A stretch of DNA of 64,000 nt from Phellopilus nigrolimitatus (taxonomy: Eukaryota > Basidiomycota > Agaricomycetes > Hymenochaetales > Hymenochaetaceae): contig JAJOHG010000001.1 in assembly GCA_021029095.1 (NCBI GenBank), positions 2,170,001 to 2,234,000 of the forward strand. The letters run 5' to 3'. Shown here one piece after another: positions 9,130-24,307 of the stretch. The translations under genes were made by a program, and so were the position numbers. Positions within the stretch are counted from its first letter, which is position 1, and every line of letters starts with the position of its first letter. The notes beneath the pieces are model-generated. The model did not search any database and was not told the origin of the DNA. It worked only from the letters and a program-made list of their open reading frames with translations.

Positions 9130-11312
9130 TTAGTTTTTCAGCTTGATCAGCAAAGTCAAGGCCTCTGCATGGGATCGTTCTACCATAAACACGCCCGTCC
9201 CCTTTTTGACATCGACGGCGGTCGACGGCCTAACGATCACTTCGTCCAGTTCGATGTGCAGGCGCGGCGCTCTAGGCTGCTCCGTGGTGGAGTGTACGAC
9301 CAGTGTAATGGGTTCGACCCCGGCGGGCAGAACCCACTTGAATGTCGTAGCTTCTGGACCCGGGCGCGTCAGGTGGCAGGATGACGTTTCCGTGCCCTCT
9401 AGCTCTGGAGTAGTGGAGAGAGTGCTGCAAGTTTGTACCGGTGGAGCAGCTATCTCGGTGCCGGAGCGTGATAGTGAATTGTCTCGATAGTCAGAAGCAA
9501 ACGAGATAGAATGTGCGCTTTTCTCCTGCAGCTGCACCTCATTTGTATTCATAACCTCATCCTCAACTGCAGACGAAGTTTCGTCGTTGTTGTTCTTTCC
9601 TTTTCCTGTCCGCTTCGCTTGTGCCTTCGGTCCCGCAACAGCACGAAAAGTGAACAAGATAAGACGGAGGATGGCGACCCCCATGAGCCGCGCCAACAGC
9701 TTCAAGACGGTCAAGAGCTGCGCTTTAATCCCCCTCCCACCCGCGAAGAACTGAAACAATCCGAGCGCATTACGCGAGCCGCCAGGGCGCAGACCTACGT
9801 CTCCTTCCTCAGACGGAGAAGAAGACTGCCGCGTGTCATAATTCTCCTCCATGTCGTCGTTTGACGGAAGCACAAAGCTCACAGTACGCCGCGTCTTCGG
9901 CGGTGGCGAAGCAGGGGGTGTCGGGAGTACGTTCTCTACCAGCACAGACGCCGACATAATTCGTGGACGCACAGTATGAAATGGAAGTGAAATGTACCAT
10001 TTCCCAGACGAGCTACCACTGTCGGTCAGGTCGTATGCAGCGCTCACGACGAACTGTCCGCCTCCGGTTCCGAGATGCAAGGTCAGGTCTGCGTCCGAGT
10101 AGTTTGGACGGTCGATAAATAGTGTGCCTCGTGTTTCTTGGCTGAAAAGTGTGATGCTAGATGCGTTATTCGCGAATATATCGAGATTTTGAATTGGTAC
10201 AGAAACAGTGCGAGACGGCGTTGTTGTGAGTGGCAATGCGTATATGGTCGTGGACACGTCAGAATCATTGTTGGGGGTAAATAGTAGTTCGTTGGAAGTA
10301 TTCTTCGAGTGCAAGATCTCCGGCGCAGGACAAGAAGAGATGATCTCGCTATGCAGGAGACGCAAGTTGTCTTGCGCAGCTACGTCATGCACCCGGTGCT
10401 CGACAGTTCCTTGACCGGAGTAGTGAAGATTGACCTGGCCTTGCGGGGAGATAGAAATCGGTGAAACCCAGGAGGTAGCGCGAAACACATGCGCTTGAGG
10501 GATCAGAACCGCGTCTTCTGGAAGAACGGGCACAAGGTAGATTAGACGAGCTTGCTGGTTGGCCACCTGGGTGAGATCGGTGAACGACCATGCTCTGTAT
10601 GGTTTCAGCTAAAGATCTGATGAATGAAGCTCCAGGCTTAGTGACCCACTCACCTCGACCCGTCCAGCGCCCACCCACTCCACGCACACCCGTCGATATC
10701 CAGCTTGCCTGCCACAACCGCGCCGTCTTCGCGTCCCTCTTCAGTCACACGCACCCTTTCCACTCCGCGCTGCTCCCAACTTCCGCTGGCCTCAAAGAAC
10801 TCGGTGCCCGCACCGAGCTCCAGCGCGCCGTTGTCGCGATCGGACCCAAGCCAGCACACGCCACTTGGGTACACGAGGCGGTACGTGAAATGATACATCT
10901 TCCCCGGGGAGCGAGGGAGCGAGAGCGCAGCACGGAAGGTGTGCGCATGCACGCCGCGCTTTTCTGACGTATCGTTCTTCGATGCTGTATCTGATTCGAA
11001 GGAGACATGAAGCTCGGACGCTGCATCATGACCATCACTGCTCAGGGTTTGCGCACGTCCCGCCTCAGCGCAAGTCGGAACTTCTTCGAATGCGACAGCG
11101 CCCCATTCACCGCCGCGCTTCGCATCGCTGGGTGCGTCCGTCCAGAGCTCAATGCGCACACCTGCGCTGATGGCCTCCGCATAGTCCCGCGCAGACAGGC
11201 GCGCTCTGAACGCCGCGCGCACCGGCTCGGAGAGAGAGGCACCACCGTCCGGTGCAGCGCAGACAGGGACACGCGTATGCGAGTTGAGCGTCGGGAAGAA
11301 CGAAATATACAT
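9130..11312 (-). CDS. Unrecognised large protein with one hydrophobic segment
   Basis: Two exons giving roughly 700 residues. Exon 1 runs from ATG 11310-11312 to a GTGAGT donor at 10648-10653; exon 2 begins after an ACAG acceptor, restoring SRAWSFTDLTQ, and continues to the stop at 9130. The N-terminal third contains blocks such as VRIELWTDAP and YHFTYRLVYPSGVCWLGSDR, typical of beta-rich, carbohydrate-module-like proteins, but I cannot name a family. The middle is Pro/Ser-rich. Near residue 500 is a hydrophobic stretch, LLTVLKLLARLMGVAILRLI, that could be a single membrane helix, followed by a basic KAQAKRTGKGK segment and a Ser/Thr-rich region. The C-terminal part (WVLPAGVEPITLVVHST) again looks beta-rich. 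No signal peptide is evident at the chosen start. Confidence 0.7.
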
Positions 11313-13487
11313 TATAAATCCACTGAGTTGCTTGATGTGACCTCCGATGTTGTGAGATGGCTAGTAAATTTGGATCACAAGCCCACTTGGAGAGATATTA
11401 GACTTGAAGAACAGAGCTGGCAAGGATGACAAGGGATGACAAGCTCAGGCTAGGCAGAGACAGGGATAGCGAGACGGTTGGGCGTTGTCAGCTTCATCTC
11501 CGTCGCTATGTAATTATTCCACCTTACAGGCGCAATGCAGCTGGCGCATGAAAATCCTCGAGGCCGCCGTGAGGGAGGCTCCGAAGGGTCCGTGAGTAAT
11601 TGAGTGATCGGCGCCGCGGATATGTGATTAGCTCATCGCCACGCGGGGTGTAACCTGCCGCTCGACAGCGAAGACAGTGACAACGTTCAAGTCGACGACG
11701 TCAATGGCGCGACCAGCATCTCCACATTATTCTGTACGTGAAACTATACTCTTACATCTAAAAAGTATCTTCCATCTTTCCCTGTTGATTTCTCTTGTCA
11801 CAATGCAGACTAGAATCACTCGGCGGACTTATTGCTGTCCGTCCCGCAAGAAGGCTCTATCATCGTTTCAACGTTCGGATGCAAGATTTCGATACCGATA
11901 CCCTCGTCAGCTCCGTTTGGCTCTGGTCAATTTATAGACGTCTGAACTTGTCCATTAGTGGCCTGCGTCTTGAGCCGTTCAAAACGCACGCTCCGATTCA
12001 GAGCTGGTGGTCACTGGGACGAATCGAAGATGGAAAGGACCCATTTAGTCAGGATGGATTACCCGGGCATCGAAACTAATGTGAGTTTTACGGAGGCAGT
12101 CTGACAACCGTTTTAGAAACCGTATCTGTGTATGAATCACGAGGCAGGTCACGATAAGTACTCGAATACGCTCTGCGCTTGGCGCTTCTCCTGCCGACGT
12201 TTTTGTTCATGGGTGAGCTGAAGGCCGATTCCAAGGCTAACTATTGTGCGTACATTGCTTTATTCGATACAGATAGATCCGGTCTTCTCTCCGAGCAGGT
12301 TGGAATAACCACTCCCTCTGCTATACGCGTACCTTCAAGGCACGCCGTATTATGACGACCTACTCGGTTCGTCCGTCTTCTTCGTGCCTTTCTTTGGGAT
12401 GAAGCCTGTTCACTATTTCGCTGTGACTCGTTGCTTCTATGCGGCCGATGTACCGAAACTAAATTTGCGCGTCAAAATGCATCGATACAATGGGACGCCA
12501 GCTCGGACGATTTACACAAACACCCCCCGTCTTATGTCAGCGATTATTGAGCCTCTGGATAGCCCGATCTCATACACGAGCCGCGAATAGCTGGGGGCGA
12601 GCGGAACGCCCTTCGCCTTTCCAGCTTGCGGCACGTTCCGCCCGGGCCCTGGGAACGCGTCCGGCTCCGCGGTGCTGGTCGGATGAACCGCGCACGACGG
12701 ATTTACCCCAGCCGCTCCCACCCCCGAGCTGACGCAGCTCGCATCGAGTGCTTCCGCCACTCTATCTGTCCGAGTTATTCTCGGCGCGGCTTCTCCTGGA
12801 AAGCGTCTTATCAAATACTCAATTGCCCGTCTATCTATAGCCTGTTACTTGGTCCGCCCCCGCTTGGCAGCTACGAGTGGCTGCGAGTCTCCGATTATGA
12901 CCGTCTACGCTGGGGCCAGCTAAGAGCCTAAGACCTTCTACGGGTACTTGGCCACCGCGCGTCTCGCATAACCGGGTCAACCATGGACGCTGGAGCGCTG
13001 TTGTCTTTCGGGCTGCGTGCACGGCGTCAGGCCCGGAGCGCGCTACTCCTCAGAAGTTTTTCTTGGCTATTTTTGCGATGGTATCTTCGCGCACATTTAT
13101 CACGCCAGGGCGTTGCGCTGGGTGCCAAGGCCAAGTTACATATTCAGATATGGTGCACGCTGGCGGGAAAACGCACGAACAAGGCCTAGTGTGGTTATCG
13201 ATAATTGATACGGAACAGCTCGATCGAGTATCGTGGTGTCTATGGACGTGGGCAGGACGAGGGAGCTGCGACAATTAAAATACAGGTACGGCTCGGGTGA
13301 GCCGACTTAGCGGTATATCGTACAGCAAAATAAAATAAACAGCACCGCGCATGAGGGGACGTGCGGGGCGGCAATAAATCAATGAGCAACTACGGAGAGC
13401 ATAGAGAGTAGGGAGGAAAAGGCCAGAGAAACGTGAAGTCGGGGCGGATGAAAGAGGAGGGTACATAGGATCTTTTGCTAGACCGCT
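11313..13487 (+). pseudogene. Coding-like but broken stretch, product unknown
   Basis: Several plus-strand segments look like exons but do not join. One near 11810-12078 can be read in two frames, including LESLGGLIAVRPARRLYHRF. One at 12330-12590 reads YYDDLLGSSVFFVPFFGMKP followed by VHYFAVTRCFYAADVPKLNL. Another near 12960-13275 reads GRWSAVVFRAACTASGPERA and continues to a stop at about 13276. Between them I find stops and frame changes not removed by plausible introns. It could be a decayed multi-exon gene or an intact gene whose small introns I cannot place. No family recognised. Confidence 0.3.
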
Positions 13488-14491
13488 TCAAGGAGCATCA
13501 GAAGAGTGTGAAGGCCCATCCCGGCTCGCGCGGCGTTCGCGCTGCGAAAAGCTCCAAGTATCATCTCGGTCGCGCTCTCTCTTCACTTTCCCTGCGCCGT
13601 CGCCCGAGAGAAGCGACCCGATCGTCATTGCTCCATGCTGTGCGGGCTGTGGGCTGCCCTCGGAGCTCATGCTGCGGTCCCGGGAGGACGAGTACGGAGA
13701 CGGGGGGAGATCCCGTTGCGGCTCTGTCTCAGGGGAGATGGTATGGAGGTGCACGTGCGCCAGGGACCGCGGCGAGCGTAAGCGCCGGGCGCGCTTCTGC
13801 CGTGTCTGGGACTCGGAGGGGCCTGCACCCGAGCCGGAGCCAAACGGCCGCGCGCGGGCAGATGGCAGTGCGGTTTTCGGCGAGGAGGCGGACGGCGAGC
13901 CGAGCGCGTGGGCGTACGCGAGCGGCGGGGAGTGTGCTATTTGCTGGCTCGGCACGGGCGGGGGCGTGTATGACGCGGAGGAGTGCCCGTATTGGTTATG
14001 TGCCGGATGGGGGCTAAAGTGCGACGAAGGCTGATACTGGGGCACGTGAGGGGGCAGAGGCGGCTCGGTGGTCTGGCTGATCTCGAGGACAGTGCGGCGG
14101 AGGGATGCCATAGACGCGAGGCGCTGGAATGGGACGAGGCGGGGAGATTCGAAACGCGGTTATTCAGAGAGGGACTTTAATAATAGGGCGAAACACGAGG
14201 ACGGACCTGGTCTTCAGCGCTCTTTGCGTTGAGCATGGCGAGGAGCATCTCGCGGTCTCCGTCGCCTCTGGATTTGTACGCTGCGAGGATCTCGCGCAGA
14301 CTGGGGGGAGGCGGCTGTATGCGATATGAATATGCAGGTTCTTAGACCGAGAAAAAAAGGGGGCGTGGGCATACCTGGTCGAGGACGTGCCAGGTGGAAG
14401 TGAGGTGGGAGTCCATGTGTGGGGGGACGCCGGGAGGAGAATAATTTGGGGAAAGAGATAGCTCTGAGCTGGAGTAGGGCGGCGAGTTCAT
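13488..14491 (-). CDS. Disordered, Pro/Ser-rich protein with a conserved-looking helical block
   Basis: Three exons. Exon 1 starts at ATG 14489-14491 (MNSPPYSSSELSLSPNYSPP) and ends at a GTATGC donor (14374-14375). Exon 2 reads PPPPSLREILAAYKSRGDGD, then REMLLAMLNAKSAEDQ. Exon 3 starts after CCAG with RLASMASLRRTVLEI and runs to the stop at 13488. The middle block, with charged helix-like periodicity, is the only part that looks folded. The remainder is rich in Pro, Ser, His and Arg. Near the end a GAMTIGSLLSGD motif precedes a basic KVKRERDRDD stretch that could be a nuclear localisation signal. A nuclear regulatory role is an inference from composition only. The three-frame exon chain joins cleanly, so I am fairly confident it is a gene. 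Confidence 0.7.
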
Positions 14492-15969
14492 GGTGGTAGT
14501 TGGAGGGAGGGGAGAGGGCCGTCTTGAAATAGGACTGGCATGGGTCGGCCATCGCCTTTTGAGTCTCCGTTGAATTATTTCTGTGTCCGTGATATTTAGG
14601 CTGTGTCCTATATTTAGAATGCCAAGACCTTCCGAACCGGCTGCCTATTCTCAGCTGCCTGCTGCCTGCTGGCCCCTTCTTCCTCCCTGCCTCTGAGCGC
14701 ATACAGCCCGTCTGCACCCCGACGCGCTTCATGCCTCGCTGCTCGGACATCGTCTGAGCCACCAGCGCCCCTTATGTCCACCGTCTCAACTCCCAAGCCT
14801 CTCTTGCGCGCGTCCGATCTATTTTTGATTTGATGCGCGTCGCGTCGTCGGAACATCTTGATCTCTATTTTTCTTTTTTCTCTCTCTTCGCCCTAAAGAA
14901 TCCGACCCATCGTGCGAATTTATATTTATCACTTCTGCTTACAGCACTGCGCAGTGCGCACTCCCTCCGGCAACTCAACCTCGTACGCAGCGTGTCCAGT
15001 TCGCGCCTCCGCCCCGCGTCCCCGGCGGCCTCTTGTCTGCATTCTCGCCAACGACAGCGTCCACGGCTCGAGGAGGAGGAGGACGCGCCCCGTCCCCGTT
15101 CGCCAGTCCGCTGTTCGCGGCACCGGTGCCTCGCACGACAAGTATAGAGCCAAGCCCATCAACGTCTATAAATAAGCGGACCGGGCTCCTTTCGCATACC
15201 CAGAATTGCCCAGTGCGTTTGTCGCCCAGGGCATCAAATGCATCAGGAGGGGCGTGGCTGGCTATTCAATTCGCCGCTCTCGGTATAGCGCGCGCAGCAA
15301 AAATATCTCGCGCGAAGGCGCGAAGGGGAAGGCGCACGTCTCCTCCTGCACAGATGCCCGACGGATCGATATCCTCGTATTCCTATAGTGTGTATGTATA
15401 GTATTGTATGTGTGGTACACAGAGAAGAGAAGGCGTGCGGGTCATGAGACGGAACACAGCAGAAAACGACAGGCGCCAAGCCTCACGCGCATGGCGCCGG
15501 TTGTCAGCGGCTGCTCTGGGGTATTAATATTGCAAGTTACGACAGTGCGCTTCGCCAGTTCAAATGCGCTTCAATTGTAATTTCGTCGGGGGCCTCGGAA
15601 AGTTACGCGCAGAACCTAGTGCTGTCTTCTCGTTTCACAGCAAGCCGAATGTCGACGAAATGCAAATATGTTGCTGTATGTGCCATCTCTCAGAAGCGTG
15701 TGTGTTTGCTATGTATAAGTCGTATGTATTTCATCGATAGGTGGGTGCACCGGGAATAGCACGCCAAATTTGCACTCGCATCTAATACATGTATGTATGT
15801 ACTATTTTTGCACACCGCCTTCCACACACGTAAGTCCGACGCCGTCTGCCGCGAAGTGAAAAAAGAAAAAGAATAACACAAGCCGACTGCGGGATCTAAA
15901 AACAAAAGCAAATAGACGAGAACAGGCGGACAGGCCGGGCAGGAATACTAGTAACGTAGACTTACGCTG
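14492..15969. other. Divergent intergenic region
   Basis: Separates the minus-strand disordered-protein gene from the plus-strand exonuclease gene, so it should hold both promoters. It is GC-rich in the middle, so there are many short open frames on both strands, none with a motif I trust. Confidence 0.4.
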
Positions 15970-17625
15970 ATGCCAGGTGCGGCTACTGGTATTGGTAGCG
16001 CGGTGCGCACGAAGAGACTGCCGCCTTGGTTGAAATCAGGGCTGCGCGCCTGGATCGAGTCAAGCGCTGCGGGCCGAAGCTGTCCTTGTCTCGGCCTGCG
16101 CGTTCGGCGGCCCCTTTCCCAGCTCCACCCGCGCCCCGCCCCTGATATGCTGCCCCATCCGCGGCACGCGCACACGAATACCGCAGCCAGGCCCGCCGCG
16201 GCCAAGGTCCGCGCTCGTGCGGATGCCACCACCTCCTCGTCCAAGTGGCACCATATCCTCGATACGCCCAAACCGCCCAAACCGCCCGCCCGCCAGCCCA
16301 GCAACGCCCGCTCCGCCCCGCAGAGAAGAGGACGCCGCCGGAGTCTCGCCACGAGGGACGCACCGCCCGCGAAGACACTAACAGACAAGAACAGCGAGCA
16401 CGTCCCGCGCGCAGCAGCAGCCGCAGGACCCCCCGTCTCTGAACACCCAGCAAAACGCCCGAAGCTCGCAGCACGCCCGCCCGCGTCCAGCGGCCCTCCG
16501 ACGATGCCCGCCGCCCCCGACCCGCACCCCGCGCCCCTCCCCGATCCGCGCGCATCCCAGAAGCGCGAGCGCGAGCGCGCGCTCAGCCTCCCGCCCTACT
16601 CGTACGCCGAGCGCTTCCCGCGCGCGCTCCTGCTGTACATCCGCGACCACGAGGAGGCGGACCGGGCGCTCGACGGCCTCCTCGCGGCGGCGGCGCCGCG
16701 CGTCGTCGGCTTCGACCTCGAGTGGCGCCCGTCGTTCACGCCCGGGAGCCCCAAGCACCCGGTGGCACTCGTGCAGATCGCGACGCCGGAGACGATTTTG
16801 CTGCTGCAGGTCAGCGCCATGAAGAGTAAGCGGCATGCTAAGCCCAGCGTTCTGCCTTCAGTGGACTAAACTCCGCTCTAGTGTTCCCGAGCAAGCTGAT
16901 CGACTTCCTTGACGATGAAAACATCATCAAAGCGGGCGTTAATATCCTTGGTAATCCCTTCTCTATTGTCGTTGGCACACTAAGCTGATCTTCTGCTTGA
17001 AGGCGACTGCCAGAACCTCTACCGGGATTTTGCCGTCTCTACCCGCTCCTGCGTCGAGCTTTCGTACCTCGCGCGCTGCGTCGACGGCACGCGGTGGCCC
17101 GGAGCGTACAAGCAGCTCATCGGCCTCGCGCGGCTCGTCAACGCGTACGAGAGCCGCTCGCTTCCCAAGGGGAAGACGCAGCTCAGCAACTGGGAGGCCA
17201 ACCTGACCGCCATCCAGCAGCAATGTGGGTCCGCCATCTTCCGCCCCCCTGCTCGTTCGTTATGCATGTATTTAGACTTATGCACACACCCACCAGACGC
17301 AGCGAACGACGCGCACTCGGGGTTCGTGCTCTGCACCGGCCTCCTCGAGCGCGCGAGAGACATCGAGCTCGAGAGCTCCTACTATACGTTCAACGTCATC
17401 AGCGGCGCAGCGCTCTGCCCGGACGGCAGCCCCTGGCAGCGCATAAACCCGAACCCCGAGCCGGCTGCGGCCCCTGCGAGCGCCGAGGGCGTGGTCGAAG
17501 CTGCGGCGCAGACGCAGACGCAGACTCCGCAGACTTATGATGCTCCTGCGCCCGGCCCGCTGGTTAGGTTATTTCCGCTGCTGTCATCTGCGATGGGGAT
17601 GTCTCAGATCAAGCACGTCGCGTGA
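15970..17625 (+). CDS. DEDDy 3'-5' exonuclease, Werner-type
   Basis: RNase-D/WRN-like 3'-5' exonuclease of the DnaQ superfamily, expected to act on DNA or RNA 3' ends in the nucleus. The catalytic motifs are visible: VVGFDLEWRP (Exo I, D and E), GVNILGDCQNLYRDF (Exo II, D after ILG) and YAANDAHSG (Exo III, Tyr and Asp, defining DEDDy). The junctions keep frame: SAMK to MFPSKLIDFLDD, NIL-G to DCQNLYRDF, and QQQ-Y to AANDA, where the catalytic Tyr codon is split by an intron. The roughly 230 residues before the domain are low-complexity, rich in Pro, Ala and Arg; KRPKLAARP could be a nuclear signal. The true start may be a later Met, such as MLPHPRHAH at residue 60. The C terminus after the domain is short and Ala/Pro/Gln-rich. 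No helicase domain follows, so this is a stand-alone exonuclease. Confidence 0.85.
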
Positions 17626-18649
17626 GCTCCCTCCTCTCCTTCCTGTCTCTTTCTCTGTAATCTGTACGTCTATTCTTCTTGATTTCGGTTTTGTCTCTTG
17701 AATGCGACTCGTCCCATCACCTATCCTATGAGAAACGGTCCCCTGTGTAATACCGGCCCGTCCTCTACTATTGCTAGCGACCTAATTTGTACCACCTTTC
17801 CTACACCAACATGGCCCATCTTATCTTGAATACTGCAAGCGTGAAATGTATTTTAAAAAAAAACCCCCGTCAACTAGCAAGCGAGTCTCAACTCGAAGAC
17901 GATTCATGGCGATTGTCTCAGGCATTCAAGGTCTTACTCTTTCAAGTGATGTCTCCGACTGTATCGCCTCCCCATATGCCATATCGCGGACCAACGTACT
18001 TGTTGTGTTCGAGCTGACACCGATCTTGGGCTCTGCGAAGTGCGAGCCCCCCTCTCCCAGTTACAAGTTCGCCGACGTCCACTGCTACCCCGAGTTCTAA
18101 AGCTCGGCAGTTTCTGGCGCCCGGGTGCACAAAGGGGCACATCGCGTTCTCCATGCCTACAGCGCCCGAGCGCCCGAGCGTCGCGGCTACTGTGTTTGGA
18201 AGGACCGTTCGTTCGGTGACACCGTCGATCTCGAGTGATTTACATGCATTTAGCCTTCGCGTGTGTGTGCGTGTGTGTGTGGCGTCGTCGCAGGCAGGTC
18301 CTCGCGAAGATACCCGGACCCGCGATCACCCCCGCCCAGCATCGGGTTTCAGCCTTTATGGACGGGCAAATATGATTCGTATGAGCAAAAACAGCTATCG
18401 CAATACTTTATTTCCCCTCCGTATATTCGTTCCGTGGGGGTAGACGGCTACTTGGACTCGGACTTCGCTGAAGTTGCTTTTCCTCTCAGACCCGGTATCA
18501 CACATTCTGGCAGAACCCAGGATACACGGCTCGTATACATGCAGCATTTTGAGTCTGCGCATTGTCAAGTAGGGTCGGAACGATAAATATATTAGGGCAC
18601 ACACGCCGAGAAAAGATAGAAGACGGGATGACGAGTCTAATAACCAGAT
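17626..18649. other. Convergent intergenic region
   Basis: Lies between the 3' ends of the exonuclease and chitinase genes. It contains a short GT-rich run near 18256-18281. No gene supported. Confidence 0.4.
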
Positions 18650-21020
<2,371 letters not shown>

Positions 21021-21069
21021 TTAGAGAGAAGGCGTGGACTCGGGAAAAGAGTGAGTGAGCTGCGAGCAT

Positions 21070-21989
21070 AGTGACTGCCGCCAGCGAAAACGGTCCAGTG
21101 TTCAAGCGTTTTATATTGTGAGTCGAGCTCAGAAGGTCGACAAATCGGTGGTCTTGCGCGTCTTATCATCAGCTCTCTACTCTACTGCGAAACCCAGACA
21201 ACGACACGCATGCTCTCCTTTCTCTCTCGGATCGAGTGTTTGATGCAGTGACGCAGCATAATTATCCGATGTTTCACTGCAAGAATCCGTAATAGGACAC
21301 TTAGAAGAGAATCTCGAAGCAACCCGAATGTTGAACATCGTCTTCATGTGTTAGCACTCCAGTAGAGGAGAGCAGACAATGTGGGTCGACAAGATAAGCT
21401 ATAGGACCGCATGTAGCGTCCGGGGAGAAGTACAGGAATTTGCTGGCAGAAGCCTATTTGTTGAGTAAAGATGCTAGAAATCAACCTGAGAAAGTCTACC
21501 CGCATGAAGCTCACGGTTGATGTAAGAGAATTGAATGACCTAACGCTGACATGAGGCGCCGACTACTGTAGCAGCAAGCAATTGAAGAATGATTCTAAAA
21601 ATTGTCGAGAGTTCCAATAGGTGAGTTTTAGACATGTGCTAAACGGATCTGGTGGGCAAGAGAACCCCCTGGCAGTTGAGCTGGCAGTCCAAACATAAGA
21701 CAAGTGATGCCAGCTCAGGCCTCAGGAGTCAGAGGCAGAGCAATAGAAGGACATCGTTATTGTTCGCAGAGACAGGAGAACATAAACATTGCCACCTGTA
21801 CAGATAGATATCTAGGTCAAGAGTATGCGAAATATAATAAAGCAGGCTGTAGTAAAGAGGAGTCCGAGATTCCAACTTCACTCGAAGGGCCGAGGCTGTC
21901 GGAGTTACAATGTGGCTCCTTTCGGTAATCCTCAAGGTCAACGCTCGCTGTGGTCGTGGGCAACAGCAAGACGTTGTCGACCGTGTCCC
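21070..21989. other. Divergent intergenic region upstream of chitinase and CK2
   Basis: Probably carries the promoters of both the minus-strand chitinase and the plus-strand CK2 gene. No gene supported. Confidence 0.4.
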
Positions 21990-23426
21990 ATGCCTCGCTC
22001 AACGGTGACATCTGTTGCCAGAGTGTACCCTAATGTAAACGCTGAACGCGGCCCTTCGTGGTATGAGTATGGTGAGTCCCACTTCGACCTAGCGTGCAAA
22101 CTGGTCTATCTAACTTAACCTGGCGAATCTACAGACAATCTGCAGGTGCAATGGGGAGTGCAGGATCACTATGAAATCGTCAGGAAAGTTGGTCGGGGGA
22201 AATATTCTGAGGTACATATTTGACTTCTGACCGTAAAAGAGTGCTCTGATATGTGTCTGCTAGGTCTTTGAGGGCATACACATTGTCAATGACGACAAGT
22301 GCATTATCAAGGTCCTCAAGCCCGTCAAGAAGAAAAAGATAAAACGAGAAATCAAAATCCTTCAGAACCTGGCTGGAGGTCCTAATGTGATTGCTCTCTT
22401 GGACGTTGTGCGGGACCCTTTGTCGAAGATCCCGAGCCTTGTGACCGAGTATATCCACAATACCGACTTTAAAGTCTTGTATCCCCGCTTCTCTGATTTC
22501 GACGTGCGATTCTATATTTTTGAACTGTTGAAGGTATGCAAAGGTCTTTTATTCCCGTAAGCGGTTCATGGAACTCTTGACAGGCTCTTGACTTCTGTCA
22601 TTCTCGCGGCATAATGCATAGGGACGTCAAACCTCATAACGTTATGATCGATCACGAACATCGAAAGGTATAGTGAGAACATCATTGCTGCTTCGTGAAA
22701 CCTGACAAGTGAAGTAGCTGCGACTCATTGACTGGGGTCTCGCCGAGTTTTATCATCCGAAAACCGAATACAACGTCCGTGTCGCTTCACGTTACTTCAA
22801 AGGCCCAGAGCTCCTTGTCGACTTCCAGGAGTACGATTACAGCCTTGACATGTGGAGTCTTGGGTGTATGTTTGCTTCAATGGTAAACCTGCATTTTTCT
22901 TTTCTTTTCATGACAGATTCAACGATATATCGTTAGATTTTCCGCAAGGAACCTTTCTTCCATGGACATGACAATTACGACCAACTGGTGAAGATCACCA
23001 AAGTTTTGGGGACCGACGAGCTGTTCCTTTATCTTGAAAAGTATGACATCGAGCTCGACGCCCAATACGATGATATTCTTGGCCGGTGAGCGTGGTTTTC
23101 CTCCTTTCCGCCATTGGGCATGACTGACTCCATATCATCGGTCGCAGCTATCAAAAGAAGCCATGGACAAGGTTTATCACGTCAGAAAACCAGCGTTACA
23201 TATCGAACGAGGCGATCGATTTTCTGGACAAACTACTCCGTTACGATCACCAAGAGAGGTTGACCGCGAAGGAAGCTCAGGCACACCCATACTTTGGTAA
23301 GCACTTAAGCACTAAAACACTTTCTCTCGCTTCGTTACTGAAATTGTATGTGCAGATCCCGTCAAGGCCGCTGCAGTAGTAAATGGAGAAAGTGGAAGTG
23401 AAGACTCAGATGCATCAGGGGCGTAG
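21990..23426 (+). CDS. CKA1: Casein kinase II catalytic subunit alpha
   Basis: Constitutive acidophilic Ser/Thr kinase of nucleus and cytosol, the catalytic half of the CK2 tetramer. The start [17 protein letters not shown] and [12 protein letters not shown] are CK2-specific. Motifs in order are the glycine loop [12 protein letters not shown], the ATP lysine in [20 protein letters not shown] (with the CK2 basic cluster), the catalytic loop [21 protein letters not shown] (DWG instead of DFG, diagnostic of CK2), [13 protein letters not shown] and [12 protein letters not shown]. It ends with a Ser/Asp-rich tail, [13 protein letters not shown], and TAG at 23424-23426. About eight exons join in frame with GT-AG introns. 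The length, about 340 residues, is normal. No lesions seen. Confidence 0.96.
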
Positions 23427-23636
23427 TGCCATTTGATTACTCTCCGCCTTATTTACTACTCCGTTTCTGATTTGTTTCCTAGTACTGACTACGCATCTAC
23501 CGTTGTATTGTACCAGTTCGTCTAGACCCCATATCTTTTGTATTCTTGACAGCCTGATTTCCCATCTTTGACAACTAGTGAGATCTGCGACAGTCCGATT
23601 CGACTGTGTCCTTTTATATATGAACATGTATTAGAA

Positions 23637-24307
23637 TCACTCGCCCTGCCTCGCCCGCCACCATGATTTCCCGTAAGATACCAGGATTTCATCTCCTTTT
23701 CGAATTGCTTCGTTGTCGCTCCAGATGCTCATTCTCAGTTCGCCGCGTAACGTCCTTCTCTCCTTAAATAATGCATTAGGCCTAGGTCTGATTCCTCGAT
23801 AATCGTTAATAAATCGAGCCTCGTTTCCCATGCTAAGAGCATCGATCTTCGTCGACGTACATGAGCATCACAGAGCTCCTGTTTAGAATGACTTGGGACG
23901 GAAATGAAGGACATTGCACACACCCCGATATTGACATTGACACTGGCACCCGCATTGTTAGCATCGCACAACTGCGTACAGTATATAGACAAATCGTAGT
24001 CAGAGCCCGTGCGCTCGTCCGCATGCACCTCGCCGAGGTAGTCCAGGATATGAGAGTGCGGCGGGATTTTCTTGCTTGCAAAGAGGCCCATCTGCTGATG
24101 AGCTGGATGCGCCGGGTTGCTGATGCAGCGAATCGTGACAGGCGCATTCACTGAAGCATCTGGATCGCTTGCGGGTATATTTCCGGTGCCCTTGATGAGC
24201 TTTAGTATATCGGGCGGGATTGAAGACGAGTAGGCCATCGTGCACAGGTATTTGAGATCAGCAGGCCAGCGAGCTGGGGTCCGTTTGGCGTTGTGTAGTT
24301 GCGCCAT
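23637..24307 (-). CDS. SET-domain protein, putative lysine methyltransferase
   Basis: Predicted S-adenosylmethionine-dependent protein lysine methyltransferase. From ATG 24305-24307 it begins MAQLHNAKRTPARWPADLKY. The first SET block is QQMGLFASKKIPPHSHILDY followed by LGE. After a GTGTGT donor and a GAAG acceptor the frame resumes IDALSMGNEARFINDYRGI, containing the GNEARFIND version of the SET cofactor motif (NHxxxPN group). It ends GDEILVSYGKSWW, the C-terminal SET tyrosine block. At about 190 residues it is little more than a SET domain with no pre-SET zinc cluster, as in fungal stand-alone SET proteins. Histone or non-histone substrates cannot be decided from sequence. Two exons; it is convergent with the CK2 gene. 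Confidence 0.85.

Noticed and set aside
9300..9330. GGGTTCGACCCC resembling a tRNA T-arm
   Set aside because: Lies inside the coding frame of the large minus-strand gene and no acceptor stem or anticodon arm can be folded around it.
13669..14034. Plus-strand open frame over the disordered-protein gene
   Set aside because: The minus-strand exon chain joins precisely across two introns, so the plus frame is a shadow in GC-rich DNA.
18256..18281. GT-rich run as a possible regulatory repeat
   Set aside because: Short imperfect GTGTGTGC run, ordinary low-complexity sequence in an intergenic region.
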